From: Planctomycetota bacterium
Lineage (GTDB): Bacteria > Planctomycetota > UBA1135 > GCA-002686595
Direction of reading: 5' to 3'
Length of the DNA: 64,000 bases
Assembly (NCBI GenBank): GCA_002862085.1
Contig: PKCK01000029.1
Coordinates: 62,001-126,000 of the forward strand
The notes beneath the pieces are model-generated. The model was not told the DNA's origin. It did no database searches and was given only the letters and a program-made list of their open reading frames with translations. Positions 1-9,123 of this stretch are shown here, in pieces; position 1 is the first letter of the stretch, and each line of letters starts with the position of its first letter. The translations under genes were made by a program, and so were the position numbers.

Positions 1-2325
1 CCCGCTCGCCTCCGGTACGGCGCCGAGCGGCGGGTGCGCCACGAGATGCGCGTCGACGCCGCCGATCAGATGCAAGCGCAGGGGACGCTCCGCGTCGAGC
101 CCGATGCCGTCCTCGGGTGCCGCATCCGGCGCGTCGGCCGCGTCGACGATCGTGGCGTCGAGTTCGAGGCGAGAGGCCCGGAAGACGCCCGAGGCGTCGA
201 AGGCGTCGTACCGGGCCTCACGGACGAAGTTCGCCTCGATCCGGATCTCCTCGGCGCGCCGCGCGCGGACTTGGCCAGGCGCGGCCGGGGCGCTCTCCTC
301 CGTGAGGGAGGCGCCGGTGATCTCGCGGCGAACGAGCACGGACTGCGCGTCGAGACCCCAGACCGACTCCGGCAGCTCGAACTGAGCGGTGACGCCGCCC
401 TCGGTGAGGACCGTCTCCTCGGTGACGGTCATCGACGGGGCACGCAGCCAACCCGTCCGCACGCCTGCGACTTCATCGTCCTCGATCTGCATCGCCCGCT
501 CGGCGGGCAACACGTCGAGGCGCACCGGATCCTCCACGCTGCCGGTCAGCTCGACGAAGCCGATCCCGCGAACGAGGCCCTCGGGCGCGAAGGCCGAGCC
601 CCACGAGGTGCGGTAGAGGATGTCCTCGCTGGCGGAGAGCGTGTTGGTGGCGAGGTCGACGTCCCGCACGAGCCCGGCCTCGACGCGGTAGGGGTCATCG
701 CCCAGCGCCTCGGCGAAGACGGTCTCGGCGCGCTCCACGTACCAGCCCGAATTCGTGAGGCGGGCGAACATGCCTCCCGCTGCACGCATCCGGTAGCTCT
801 CATCGCCCGCGGTCGGACGGTGCGAGACGCGCGTCGGGCCGCTGGAGCGCATCACCAGCCCGGTGTCCGCCGCGTAGGACGCCACGATCTTCTCCGACCG
901 AAGATCACCGAGCAGACCGTTGGCGCGGACTTCGCCGGTGAGGGTCGCGTCGAAGCTGGAGCTGTCGGTCAGGCCGGCACTCACGAGGCTCTCCTCGAAG
1001 GTGATCTCCTCGCCGCGGTCGACGGCCACCACGCGTCCTGGTCCCACGAAGGTCACGCCGACCTGCCCCGCAGTCCCGCCCACGGCGACCGCTTCCGGGC
1101 CGGGAAAGAAGACCGCGGTCAACGGCCCCGCTCCGAGCACCTCGACGCGCAGCTCCTCCCCGCCCTCTCCGACCAGTCGATAGTCGAGGGACGGCTCGTC
1201 CGTCAGCTCGGCGCTCACGGGGTTGCCCCCTTCGTCGAAGCCGAAGATCGCCGTGCGGCCGCGGTAGACGTCGCTCTCGCGGCGCATGACGACTGATCCG
1301 TCGGCGCGCGCTGCCACGATCGCCGGCCGGTCCTCGCCCCGGCGGAACTCCAGGGTCACGTCGATCGACTCGGCGTCGAGGCCGATCGGCGCGCCGCGCG
1401 CGAGATCGCCTTCGGAGCCCGCGTCCGGCTCGCTGAGCTGGAGGTGCACCTCACCGCTCGCCAGGATGCGCAGACGTCGCGCGCCGAGGGGGCGGCCGTC
1501 TCCGTCGGACCGCGGGATCTCGTCGATCGAGAGCAGGCTCGGCGCCCCCGACGTGACGATGGAGGCGAGGCGCCCCTCGCCGAGGTCGAGGCTCACCTCG
1601 GCGCCTCCCTCGAAGCGGAGCGACCCCACCTCGGTGCTCGCGCGGAACCCGCGTCCCGCCCCTCGCACGGAGCGCGAGCGGAAGCTGACCAGGTCGTCCT
1701 CGACGGATTCGTAGCGCTCCTCGTAGAACCAGACGGCGAGCCGCGGCGCGTCCATGGTGAGAGGCGCCATGGGAGTGCCGCGGAGCTGCTCCACGACGAC
1801 GCTGTCGAGCAGCGCGCGGTTCTCGCCCGAGAGCCGGAGCATCCCGATCCCGTCGACGTCCATCGCAGCCTCGGCGGATTCGGACTGGAGCCGCGTCCGG
1901 AGCGCCTCCTTGCCCTCGGCGGAGAGGACGAAGGCCTCGGCGAGCACGTCGAGCAGGCGGTAGCGCGTGCCGACCTCGTCGAGGGGCTCCTTGTCGCGCG
2001 CGGTGACCTGCACGGCAGCCTCGTCGTCGGCCTGGCGCGGACGCCCCACCCGCAGACCGCCCGAGGAGAGCACGAACTCTCCCTCTCGCAGGACCGGCTC
2101 GCCGCCCTGCTGGCCCTCGGCTCCCTGCGTGGACTCCACGTCCCGCGGCGGGAGGTCCGGGCTCGCCAGCGGAGGATCCCAGGCCTCGGGCGAGAGGTCC
2201 AGCGGCACGGAGACCGGGGACGGCGCCCCTCCGCGAGGGGCCTCCTCGAGGCGCTTCGACTCGAAGTGCCAGAGCAGAACGGCCCCGAGGGCGAGCGCGA
2301 GGACGAAGGTGACGAGGCGGCGCAT
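1..2325 (-). CDS. Large LptC/LptA-like envelope protein (partial, runs off left edge)
   Basis: An uninterrupted minus-strand frame begins with ATG at 2325 and stays open to base 1, giving at least 775 residues. The N-terminus (MRRLVTFVLALALGAVLLW) is a signal anchor followed by a Pro/Glu-rich linker and then long beta-rich sequence. Repeating motifs such as 'SVVMRRESDVYRGRTAIFGF' resemble the OstA/LptA-LptC jelly-roll fold that carries LPS across the periplasm. The start lies 23 bp after the kdsD stop, so the two genes probably form one operon, and kdsD-lptC-lptA is a classic LPS gene order. LptC and LptA are each normally about 180-190 aa, so this looks like an LptC-type anchor with several jelly-roll units. 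The family assignment is inference; the open frame and anchor are seen directly. Confidence 0.6.
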   Translation of the reverse strand, partial: MRRLVTFVLALALGAVLLWHFESKRLEEAPRGGAPSPVSVPLDLSPEAWDPPLASPDLPPRDVESTQGAEGQQGGEPVLREGEFVLSSGGLRVGRPRQADDEAAVQVTARDKEPLDEVGTRYRLLDVLAEAFVLSAEGKEALRTRLQSESAEAAMDVDGIGMLRLSGENRALLDSVVVEQLRGTPMAPLTMDAPRLAVWFYEERYESVEDDLVSFRSRSVRGAGRGFRASTEVGSLRFEGGAEVSLDLGEGRLASIVTSGAPSLLSIDEIPRSDGDGRPLGARRLRILASGEVHLQLSEPDAGSEGDLARGAPIGLDAESIDVTLEFRRGEDRPAIVAARADGSVVMRRESDVYRGRTAIFGFDEGGNPVSAELTDEPSLDYRLVGEGGEELRVEVLGAGPLTAVFFPGPEAVAVGGTAGQVGVTFVGPGRVVAVDRGEEITFEESLVSAGLTDSSSFDATLTGEVRANGLLGDLRSEKIVASYAADTGLVMRSSGPTRVSHRPTAGDESYRMRAAGGMFARLTNSGWYVERAETVFAEALGDDPYRVEAGLVRDVDLATNTLSASEDILYRTSWGSAFAPEGLVRGIGFVELTGSVEDPVRLDVLPAERAMQIEDDEVAGVRTGWLRAPSMTVTEETVLTEGGVTAQFELPESVWGLDAQSVLVRREITGASLTEESAPAAPGQVRARRAEEIRIEANFVREARYDAFDASGVFRASRLELDATIVDAADAPDAAPEDGIGLDAERPLRLHLIGGVDAHLVAHPPLGAVPEASG

Positions 2326-2348
2326 GGGAGAGGCGCGCGGGACGGCTG

Positions 2349-3347
2349 TCAGATGCCGACCTCGATGAGATCCTGGACGTCGAGCAGGCCCACGGGCCTC
2401 CGCTCGTCGTCGATCACGGGCGCGTTGTCGATGCGGTTCTCGCGCAGGAGCCGGTGTGCGTCGACGGCGAGATCCGTGGGACGCAGCACCTTCGGCTCGG
2501 TCGCCATGACGTGATCGATCGGGAGCTCGAGCCGCGAGAAGTCCCCACCCTCGAGCAGGCGGCGAAGGTCCCCGTCGGTGAAGATCCCGGCGAGCGCGCC
2601 CTCTTCGTCGACGACGATCGACGCGCCGGGCCGACCCTTCGTCCGCGAGGTCTGGATCAGCGCGTCCGCCACGCTGGTCCCCGCGCGGACGAGGGGCACG
2701 GCGTCGCCCTTGCGCATCACCTCGTCGACGCGCATCAGGCGCCGGCCGAGGCTTCCGGCGGGGTGGAACTGAGCGTAATCGCGCGGGCCGAAGTCTCGCT
2801 CCTCGAGCACCGCCATCGCCAGGGCGTCACCGAGCGCGAGCATGACCGTCGTGCTCGCGGTCGGCGCGAGCTTGAGCGGGCAGGCCTCCTCGACGCGGCC
2901 GATGTCGAGGACGTGGTCCGCGTACCGTCCGAGGGTCGAGTCGGGCCGCCCGGTCATGCCGATCAGCGGGTTGCCGAGCTTGCGGCAGGCCGCCATGACC
3001 TGGTTGACCTCCTCGGTCTCGCCCGAGTTCGACAGGGCGAGGACGACGTCCCCGGGTCGTAGCCGGCCGAGATCGCCGTGGAGCGCCTCGGAGGGGTGCA
3101 GGAAGAAGGACGGCGTGCCGGTGCTCGCGAGCGTCGCGGACACCTTCTGGCCGACCACTCCGGCCTTGCCCATGCCGGTCACGACGACCTGGCCGGGGCA
3201 CGCGAGCATCGCAGCCACGGCGTGCTCGAAGGCCGCGGCGGGCCCGGCCTCGCCGAAGCGCTCACCGAGGCGCGCGATGGCCTCCGACTCGAGCCGCAGC
3301 ACGAGGGCGCCACGGGCCGCGGGCGACAGTCGTTCCTCTTGGGTCAT
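2349..3347 (-). CDS. kdsD: Arabinose-5-phosphate isomerase (KpsF/GutQ family)
   Basis: The 332-aa product matches the usual KdsD length (about 328). An N-terminal SIS sugar-isomerase domain covers about residues 40-170, with the phosphosugar-binding stretch SNSGETEEV at 106-114 and HPSEALHGDLG just before it. Two CBS domains follow from about 210 to the end. KdsD interconverts ribulose-5-P and arabinose-5-P, the first step to Kdo for LPS inner core. The start chosen is ATG at 3347 (MTQEERLSP); an in-frame start at 3419 would add 24 Pro/Arg-rich residues unlike the family. The neighbouring LptC/LptA-like gene supports a role in LPS rather than in sugar catabolism. Confidence 0.9.
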   Translation of the reverse strand: MTQEERLSPAARGALVLRLESEAIARLGERFGEAGPAAAFEHAVAAMLACPGQVVVTGMGKAGVVGQKVSATLASTGTPSFFLHPSEALHGDLGRLRPGDVVLALSNSGETEEVNQVMAACRKLGNPLIGMTGRPDSTLGRYADHVLDIGRVEEACPLKLAPTASTTVMLALGDALAMAVLEERDFGPRDYAQFHPAGSLGRRLMRVDEVMRKGDAVPLVRAGTSVADALIQTSRTKGRPGASIVVDEEGALAGIFTDGDLRRLLEGGDFSRLELPIDHVMATEPKVLRPTDLAVDAHRLLRENRIDNAPVIDDERRPVGLLDVQDLIEVGI

Positions 3348-3523
3348 GGGTGCGCGCGGATCGGGCGGCAGCGGGGCGCCGGGTGGGCGGCGGCGAGGGC
3401 GCTGGCCGCAAGGGGGCATTGTAGGGCCCTGGTGAAGCCGAACAAGCGCCCCAGGAGGAGGGACGTACGGGACGCTGAGGCTCTACATTCCCCCGGGAGG
3501 AACGCACGAGCGAAGGCTCCGAG

Positions 3524-4225
3524 GTGAACGAAGAGATCAAGATCGGGATCGCGATGATCGCATCCCTGGCCATCGCCTTGAGCCTCCACGAGTGGGCGCA
3601 CGCCCGGGTGGCGACCTGGCGGGGGGATACGACGGCCCGGGATGAGGGTCGGCTCACGATCAATCCGCTCGCGCACATCCACCCGGTCATGACCATCGCC
3701 CTGCCGGCGCTCTTGTGGTTCGTGCTCCCCGCGATCCTGGGGACCCCGCCGATGATCTTCGGCGGGGCGAAGCCCGTGCCGGTCGTCGAGTCCAACCTCA
3801 AGAGCCCCGCCCGGGACATGATGCTCGTGGCCATCGCCGGCCCGATCTCCAACCTCCTCCTCGCCGTGCTCGGCCTCGGGGCGCTGCGGGTGATGGAGCT
3901 GAACGGACTCGTCCTCGGGAACACGCCGATCACCGAACAGCCGATGGCCACCCAGATGGTCATGGAGTTCGTCAAGTTCAACGTACTCCTCACCGCCTTC
4001 AACCTGATCCCGATCCCGCCCCTGGACGGGTCTCGCGTCGCGTCCTACGTCCTCCCCCCTCTCCGGCCGGTGTTCCGAGCTCTGGAGTTCTGGGGCCTCT
4101 TCCTCGTCTTCGCCGCGGTCTTCCTGATCCCGGGCTTCCAGGAATGGTTGTTCCTCCGGATGCACGATCTCTACGCTGCCCTCGAGCAGGGGGTCCAGTG
4201 GGTCTCCGACCTCGCGGGCTACTAG
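3524..4225 (+). CDS. Site-2 protease family (M50) intramembrane zinc metalloprotease
   Basis: The 233-aa integral membrane protein carries the zinc motif HEWAH (H22-E23-H26) in its first membrane segment and the third metal ligand in the motif IPPLDG (Asp168). Five hydrophobic segments are visible. This is the short YwhC-like form of M50 without a PDZ domain, so it is not RseP. These enzymes cut substrates inside the membrane; the substrate cannot be told from the sequence. The start is GTG at 3524, with no strong ribosome-binding site. The gene is divergent from kdsD and ends 4 bp before scpA. M50-ScpA neighbours occur in many bacteria, so co-transcription is likely. Confidence 0.85.
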   Translation: MNEEIKIGIAMIASLAIALSLHEWAHARVATWRGDTTARDEGRLTINPLAHIHPVMTIALPALLWFVLPAILGTPPMIFGGAKPVPVVESNLKSPARDMMLVAIAGPISNLLLAVLGLGALRVMELNGLVLGNTPITEQPMATQMVMEFVKFNVLLTAFNLIPIPPLDGSRVASYVLPPLRPVFRALEFWGLFLVFAAVFLIPGFQEWLFLRMHDLYAALEQGVQWVSDLAGY

Positions 4226-4229
4226 CGCG

Positions 4230-5315
4230 ATGGAGACGACACAGGACGTGACCGAGGCAGACGCCGAGCAGGAGCCCCGGGGAGGGGAGCAGGGGGCCGC
4301 GAGCCCGGGCCCCGAGGGCGGCCGTCAGGGCGACTTCACGGTCAGCCTCGACGAGGTCTTCCAGGGTCCTCTCGATCTGCTCCTGCACCTCGTCAAGGAG
4401 CAGGAGGTGGAGATCCAGGACGTGCGGCTCGCGGACGTGGCGAACGCGTACATGGACCACGTCCGGGCGCTGCGTGACCTCGACATCGAGGTGGCGGGCG
4501 AGTTCCTCGTGATCGCGGCGACCCTGATGGCGATCAAGTCGCGCTCCCTGCTCCCGCGGGAGGAGGTCGAGCTCGAGGACGACCTCGATCCCCAGGACGA
4601 ACTCATCCAGCGCCTGATCGAGTACCGCCGCTTCAAGGGCGCCTCGGACGACCTCGAGGACCGCTTCCACCGACGCTCCCTCGAGCACCTGCGGGGCTAT
4701 CGGGGCGAGGTCCGGGACAACGAGCCGGAGAAACAGCTCGAGCTCGGCGAGGTCACCGCGTGGGATCTCCTCGCGACGTTCTCGAGGCTCATGCGCGAGA
4801 CGGCCGCCGGGCGCACCCACCACGTGAAAGGAGACCCACGCCCGCTCCGCTGGTACGTCCAGAACATCGGGCTCGCGGTCCGCTCGGCGGCACAGGGCGC
4901 TTCCCTGCGCTCGATCGTCGACGGCCTCGACGGCGTTCCCATCCGCGAGGGGGTCGTCGGCGCGTTCTGCGCGATCCTCGAGCTCATGAAGATCGGCCTC
5001 GTGACCGCGCGCCAGGAGGCCCAGGAGGACGACATCGTCCTCGAGTGGGCCCAGGAGCAGAGCGACGAGGACGACCTCGACGACCTGATCCGGGCCTCCC
5101 GCTTCATGGACGAGGACGCGGAGGAGCTGGAAGAGTCCCTCGACGACCGCCCCGCGGACGAGGCCGCCCGGGCGGCCCTCGAGGAGAGCCCTGAGGCCAT
5201 CGAGGAGGCCGAGGAGACTCTCGCCCGGGCGCTCCTCGAGCCCGGAGACGCCGAGCCGAACGGCCCCGACGAGGACGAGCAACACCCCGCCCCGGACGGC
5301 AGCGAGCCCGGCTGA
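4230..5315 (+). CDS. scpA: Segregation and condensation protein A (kleisin)
   Basis: ScpA is the kleisin that bridges SMC heads in bacterial condensin. The family core begins at about residue 32 with FTVSLDEVFQGPLDLLLHLV and continues with the expected helical N-domain (EIQDVRLADVANAYMDHV). A winged-helix-like region is present at about 230-260 (SIVDGLDGVPIREGVVGAF). The protein is 361 aa, against about 250-270 for typical ScpA. The excess is a Glu/Asp-rich N-terminal lead and an acidic tail of about 90 residues. No scpB follows, although scpA-scpB is the usual order; the next gene is thioredoxin, on the same strand after a 178-bp gap. Confidence 0.88.
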   Translation: METTQDVTEADAEQEPRGGEQGAASPGPEGGRQGDFTVSLDEVFQGPLDLLLHLVKEQEVEIQDVRLADVANAYMDHVRALRDLDIEVAGEFLVIAATLMAIKSRSLLPREEVELEDDLDPQDELIQRLIEYRRFKGASDDLEDRFHRRSLEHLRGYRGEVRDNEPEKQLELGEVTAWDLLATFSRLMRETAAGRTHHVKGDPRPLRWYVQNIGLAVRSAAQGASLRSIVDGLDGVPIREGVVGAFCAILELMKIGLVTARQEAQEDDIVLEWAQEQSDEDDLDDLIRASRFMDEDAEELEESLDDRPADEAARAALEESPEAIEEAEETLARALLEPGDAEPNGPDEDEQHPAPDGSEPG

Positions 5316-5493
5316 TAACCTCCGCAGATCACACGCCGCGGGGCCGGCCGGTTGAAATCCGAGCCCGCGTCCCCGATGGGTGTGCGCGCTTCGCGGCGCA
5401 TCCGCCCCCGCAGCGAACCGAGCCCCCCCGGTCTCGCGCGGGACGCAGAACACCGATCACCGAGACCCCCCCGATCCCCCCCCAACCGAACCT

Positions 5494-5823
5494 ATGAGCA
5501 CATCGACCATCGACGTCACCGACGCCAACTGGGAGGCCGACGTCCTCCAGAGCGACATGCCCGTCTTCGTGGACTTCTGGGCCCCGTGGTGCGGCCCCTG
5601 CAAGGCCATGCTCCCCTACGTCGAGAAGCTCGCCGAGGAGTACGAGGGCAAGATCAAGGTGGTCAAGCTCAACACCCAGGAGAACCAGCAGGTGCCCGCC
5701 AACTACGGCATCGTCTCCATCCCCACCTTCCTGCTCATCAAGGGCGGTGAGGTCCAGGAGACCATCGTCGGAAGCCAGCCACTGCAGGCCATCAAGGCCA
5801 AGATCGACCCGCACCTGGGCTGA
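5494..5823 (+). CDS. trxA: Thioredoxin
   Basis: A 109-aa single-domain thioredoxin with active site WCGPC (Cys33-Cys36), the preceding VDFWAP strand and the cis-proline loop SIPTF. It is a cytosolic disulfide reductase with no signal peptide. The start ATG at 5494 is chosen by alignment to the family; upstream in-frame codons encode an implausible Arg/Pro stretch. The 5' leader just before the start contains two poly-C runs (C7 and C8 around 5465-5483) and no Shine-Dalgarno. A stem-loop at 5853-5911 follows the gene. Confidence 0.93.
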   Translation: MSTSTIDVTDANWEADVLQSDMPVFVDFWAPWCGPCKAMLPYVEKLAEEYEGKIKVVKLNTQENQQVPANYGIVSIPTFLLIKGGEVQETIVGSQPLQAIKAKIDPHLG

Positions 5824-5852
5824 TCCGCCCTCGGCCTCAGCGCCGGGACGAA

Positions 5853-5911
5853 CGACCCCGCTCCTGGCGAGTGGACCGGGCCCGTGCCCGGCCGCGCCGG
5901 GAGCGGGGTCG
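5853..5911 (+). terminator. Stem-loop after thioredoxin
   Basis: A perfect 12-bp inverted repeat (5853-5864 with 5900-5911) encloses a 35-nt loop that itself contains a small CCGGG/CCCGG hairpin. It lies 29 bp after the thioredoxin stop and 36 bp before the fmt start. No U-tract follows. The likely role is termination or 3'-end protection of the thioredoxin mRNA. Confidence 0.55.
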
Positions 5912-5947
5912 CTCGTTGCCGCCTCTCCCCGCGTAACCTCCGCCCCC

Positions 5948-6883
5948 ATGCGTCTCGTCTTCCTCGGATCCCCGCCCTTCGCGACGCCGATCCTCGAGCG
6001 CCTCCTCTCGAGCGAGCGCCACGAGCTGCTCGCCCTCGTGACACCGCCGGACCGGCCGCGGGGTCGCGGCCGCGCCGTGGTGCGCTCCACGCTGGCGGAG
6101 CTGGCCGACGACGCGGGCGTCCCGGTGGTGCAGCCCGCATCCACCAAGGACCCGGCCTTCCTCGAGACGCTCGCGAGCATCGGGCCCGAGGTGCTCATGG
6201 TCGCGAGCTACGGTGAGATCCTGCGGAGGGACGTCCTCGAGCTCTGCCCCCACGGCGCCCTCAACGTCCACGGCTCACTCCTGCCCCGCTGGCGCGGCGC
6301 GAGCCCGATCCAGCGCGCCATCGCCGCCGGCGACGCGGAGACCGGCGTCAGCATCCAGCGCATGGTCCTCGCCCTCGACGCCGGAGACGTCCTGCTGGAG
6401 AAGCGCACCGCCATCGGCCCCGCGGAGACAGCCGCCGACCTGTTCGAACGTCTCAGCCAGCTCGGCGCCGACGCCGCCGAGGAGGCCCTCGACCTGCTCG
6501 CTGGCGGAGATGCCGTCTTCACCCCCCAGGACGAGTCCCTCGTCACCCTCGCGCCGAAGCTCACCAAGGACGACGGCCGCATCGACTTCACCCTTCCAGC
6601 AGCGACCATCGCTCGCCACGTCCGCGCCATGACCACCTGGCCGGGCGCCCGCACGACCCTGCCGGACGGCCGCGACCTCGTCGTCCTGGAGGCTCGCGCC
6701 GAGCAGCCGAGCGGCGCCGAAGCCCCGGGCACCCTGCTGGACGACGCGACCCTCCTCGTCCGGACCGGCGACGGCGGAGCCGTGCGCCTCGCGCGCGTCA
6801 AACCAGCCGGCAAGGCAGCGATGGCCGACGATGCGTTCCAGCGAGGGGCCCGCGTCGAGCGCGGATCGGTCCTCGGGGGCTGA
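5948..6883 (+). CDS. fmt: Methionyl-tRNA formyltransferase
   Basis: The 311-aa enzyme transfers the formyl group from 10-formyl-THF to initiator Met-tRNA. The catalytic triad falls at the E. coli positions: Asn106, His108 (NVHGS) and Asp144 (ALDAGD). The signature SLLPRWRGASP occupies 110-120, and a GSPPFATP start loop sits at 7-14. The C-terminal tRNA-binding domain runs from about 205 to the end. The start is ATG at 5948 (MRLVFLGSP). Neither def nor rsmB, its frequent partners, adjoins it; rsmB lies at 25.5 kb. The gene converges on the minus-strand MoxR locus with only 29 bp between stops. Confidence 0.95.
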   Translation: MRLVFLGSPPFATPILERLLSSERHELLALVTPPDRPRGRGRAVVRSTLAELADDAGVPVVQPASTKDPAFLETLASIGPEVLMVASYGEILRRDVLELCPHGALNVHGSLLPRWRGASPIQRAIAAGDAETGVSIQRMVLALDAGDVLLEKRTAIGPAETAADLFERLSQLGADAAEEALDLLAGGDAVFTPQDESLVTLAPKLTKDDGRIDFTLPAATIARHVRAMTTWPGARTTLPDGRDLVVLEARAEQPSGAEAPGTLLDDATLLVRTGDGGAVRLARVKPAGKAAMADDAFQRGARVERGSVLGG

Positions 6884-6912
6884 GAGCTGCGAGCGGCGCA
6901 GCCGCCACCCCT

Positions 6913-9123
6913 TCACCCCCCGAGCTGTGGCTCGGGCATGGGCTCGGTGCGCCAGCCGAGCAGCTTGCGGAACTTCGGGGCGAAGCCGAAGCCGTAGTCG
7001 AGTCGCTTGAAGTCGTCGGGTGCGATCTCGACCCGGCCGAGGATGGGGTGGGTGAGCACCAGCCCGCCGGGCGTGTCGCTCCTGTCGAGGGGTCCGATCA
7101 GCGTCGCGCGGGGCCCGAGGTCGCAGGTCCAGCGACCCGTGGAGCGACGCGTCTTGATGCGCGCCTCTCGCGGATCAGCCTCCCCCTCCGCGGGCGGAAC
7201 GACGTGGACGACAGCCGCGAGCACGTCCGTGGAGATCGTCATCTCGCCGCCGGCGCCACCGTCCACCACGAGTTTGCTGCCCTCGCGACCGATGACGTTG
7301 CAGCGCATGAGGTCGCCGTTCCTGGCGAGGAGAAGGTGGGTGCCAGGGTCGTCCCGCTGGCTGCGTGGGACCAGGAGCGCCCGCTGGAGCTTCTCCTCGG
7401 TGACGAGCGAGCGATCGATGTTCTTGACGCCCGGTCGGCCACCCACGAGGGCGCGATCACGGGGGTCCATCGCGGCGCTGCCAGCTTTGACCGCGATCTC
7501 CGTCAGGAGGAGGTCCGCCTTGCGGGGATCGTAGAGCAGCGCCTTCACCTGGTCGGTGCGCAGGGTGACCGCGTCCTCGGAGAAGGGTGTCTCCACGACG
7601 ATGAGCTCCTGACCCACCTCCGCGATCCTCCCGGGGAAGGTCTGGCCGTCGGAGAGGAGCACGTCGTGGGGGAAGCGCGTGCGTGACGCGTGGAAGAGCG
7701 ACCGGCTCGCGCGCTCGATCCAGACCTGGCCGCCGACGGCGCCGCGCACCGGCGTCTTGAAGCCGGGCTCGCTCCTGAGGACCGCGTAGCCGTCCTCACC
7801 GCGCTCCACTCCGAGGAACCCCGCGATCATCTGCGAGCCACCGTCGAAGGACATGCGGAACTCCGCGCCTCCGCGCCCGCGGACGGTCAGGGGCATGCGC
7901 ACCTCGTGGAAATCCTCGAAGGGGATCTCGATGGGCCCCTCGGCGTAGGGCGATCGGAGGATGAAGCGTCCGCGCTGGTAGATGACGCGCCGTACGGCGA
8001 TCGCCTCTCCCGAGCGCGTCGCGAAGCGTCCTTGACCGCCCTCGTGGCGAACCGCTTGCAGCTCGGGACGACGGTCACGCGTGAGGAACGACACCCCCTG
8101 GGAGCCGTCGAACGCCGCAGGCCCGAGGGCCGTCTCCAGCCACCGTGTGACGGGATCGAAGCCCTGGACCTCGGAGCCGCGGAGCGCGCGATCGAACCGG
8201 ACGAGCCCGTCCTCACCCACGAGCTCGTCCGGGTCGCGAACGTCGACCGCCACGAGCTCGACCGGGCGTCCGAGCGCGCGGATCGAGAGCTGGTCCGGGG
8301 CGGCCGTCAGCGGCACGCGCCCGTCGACCTCGAGGCGCGAGCCGTCGAGCATCTCGACCGAATCGAACACCAGCGCGTCGCCGCCTTCGAACCGCAGGTG
8401 CAGGACAGCGCCGCTGTCGTTCGGGAGCGCCGAGGGCGCCATGGCGAGTTCGAGCCCGTCATCGCCTCGGCCGAACAGCACCGGCACGCCGTCCCACGTC
8501 TGGAGGGTGAGACCGCCGATGTCGACGCGGAACTCCGCGAGCCCCCTCCACCGCAAGTCGATCGCGACGTGGTTCCCGGCGAAGTCCGCCATCCGGGAGA
8601 CGACCGCGTCCCGCGACGGCAGGACGAGGACCGAACCCTCCACGCGCGCGCCGCCACCCAGCTCCGCCCAGCCCTCCCACGGCTTCACGGGCGGCGCAGG
8701 ACCATCCAACTCGGACGGCGCCGCGGACGCATCACCGCGGGGGCGCACATCTCCCACCAGCTCGCGGGGTACGGCGATGTCTCCGAACTTCGCGCTGCGG
8801 AAGGTGACGGTCTCACCGATCACGCCGGTCAGCTCTCCGAGGAAGCGTTCAGCCCCCACGACGGTCATGACGTCGCTCGAGGAGAGGTCGGGGGTGGGCT
8901 CGCCCTCGAGCAGCTCCAGCCTGCGCACCTTCGGGAAGTCGATGGCCGCCGGCCCACCGAGGCGATCGCAGTCGAGGACGAGGTCACCGCTCTCGTCCAC
9001 GAAGAGGGCCCCCGTGTAGACGCGCTCGTTCGCGAACGTGACGCGCGCGCGCGACTGCGCTGCTGCCGGCGCGTGGAGGAGCGCTGCCGCGGACAGGAGG
9101 AGGGCGAGACGCGGACCGATCAT
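6913..9123 (-). CDS. Exported protein with repeated LSm-like beta modules (unknown function)
   Basis: A 736-aa product with a signal peptide (MIGPRLALLLSAAALLHAPAAAQ). I do not recognise a named family. Short units of about 45 residues recur with the pattern 'dG..f.G.l......v.v.s....i.i....v..v', for example around RVTFANERVYTGALFV near the N-terminus, ERFLGELTGVIGETVTF, and DGQTFPGRIAEVGQELIVV and NGDLMRCNVIGREGSKLVV in the C-terminal half. Between them, about 140-330, lies a region reminiscent of a concanavalin-like beta-sandwich. The start ATG at 9123 overlaps the upstream gene's stop by 4 bp (ATGA). It is the last gene of the downstream half of the MoxR locus, so a cell-envelope role alongside that system is inferred. 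Confidence 0.6.
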   Translation of the reverse strand: MIGPRLALLLSAAALLHAPAAAQSRARVTFANERVYTGALFVDESGDLVLDCDRLGGPAAIDFPKVRRLELLEGEPTPDLSSSDVMTVVGAERFLGELTGVIGETVTFRSAKFGDIAVPRELVGDVRPRGDASAAPSELDGPAPPVKPWEGWAELGGGARVEGSVLVLPSRDAVVSRMADFAGNHVAIDLRWRGLAEFRVDIGGLTLQTWDGVPVLFGRGDDGLELAMAPSALPNDSGAVLHLRFEGGDALVFDSVEMLDGSRLEVDGRVPLTAAPDQLSIRALGRPVELVAVDVRDPDELVGEDGLVRFDRALRGSEVQGFDPVTRWLETALGPAAFDGSQGVSFLTRDRRPELQAVRHEGGQGRFATRSGEAIAVRRVIYQRGRFILRSPYAEGPIEIPFEDFHEVRMPLTVRGRGGAEFRMSFDGGSQMIAGFLGVERGEDGYAVLRSEPGFKTPVRGAVGGQVWIERASRSLFHASRTRFPHDVLLSDGQTFPGRIAEVGQELIVVETPFSEDAVTLRTDQVKALLYDPRKADLLLTEIAVKAGSAAMDPRDRALVGGRPGVKNIDRSLVTEEKLQRALLVPRSQRDDPGTHLLLARNGDLMRCNVIGREGSKLVVDGGAGGEMTISTDVLAAVVHVVPPAEGEADPREARIKTRRSTGRWTCDLGPRATLIGPLDRSDTPGGLVLTHPILGRVEIAPDDFKRLDYGFGFAPKFRKLLGWRTEPMPEPQLGG

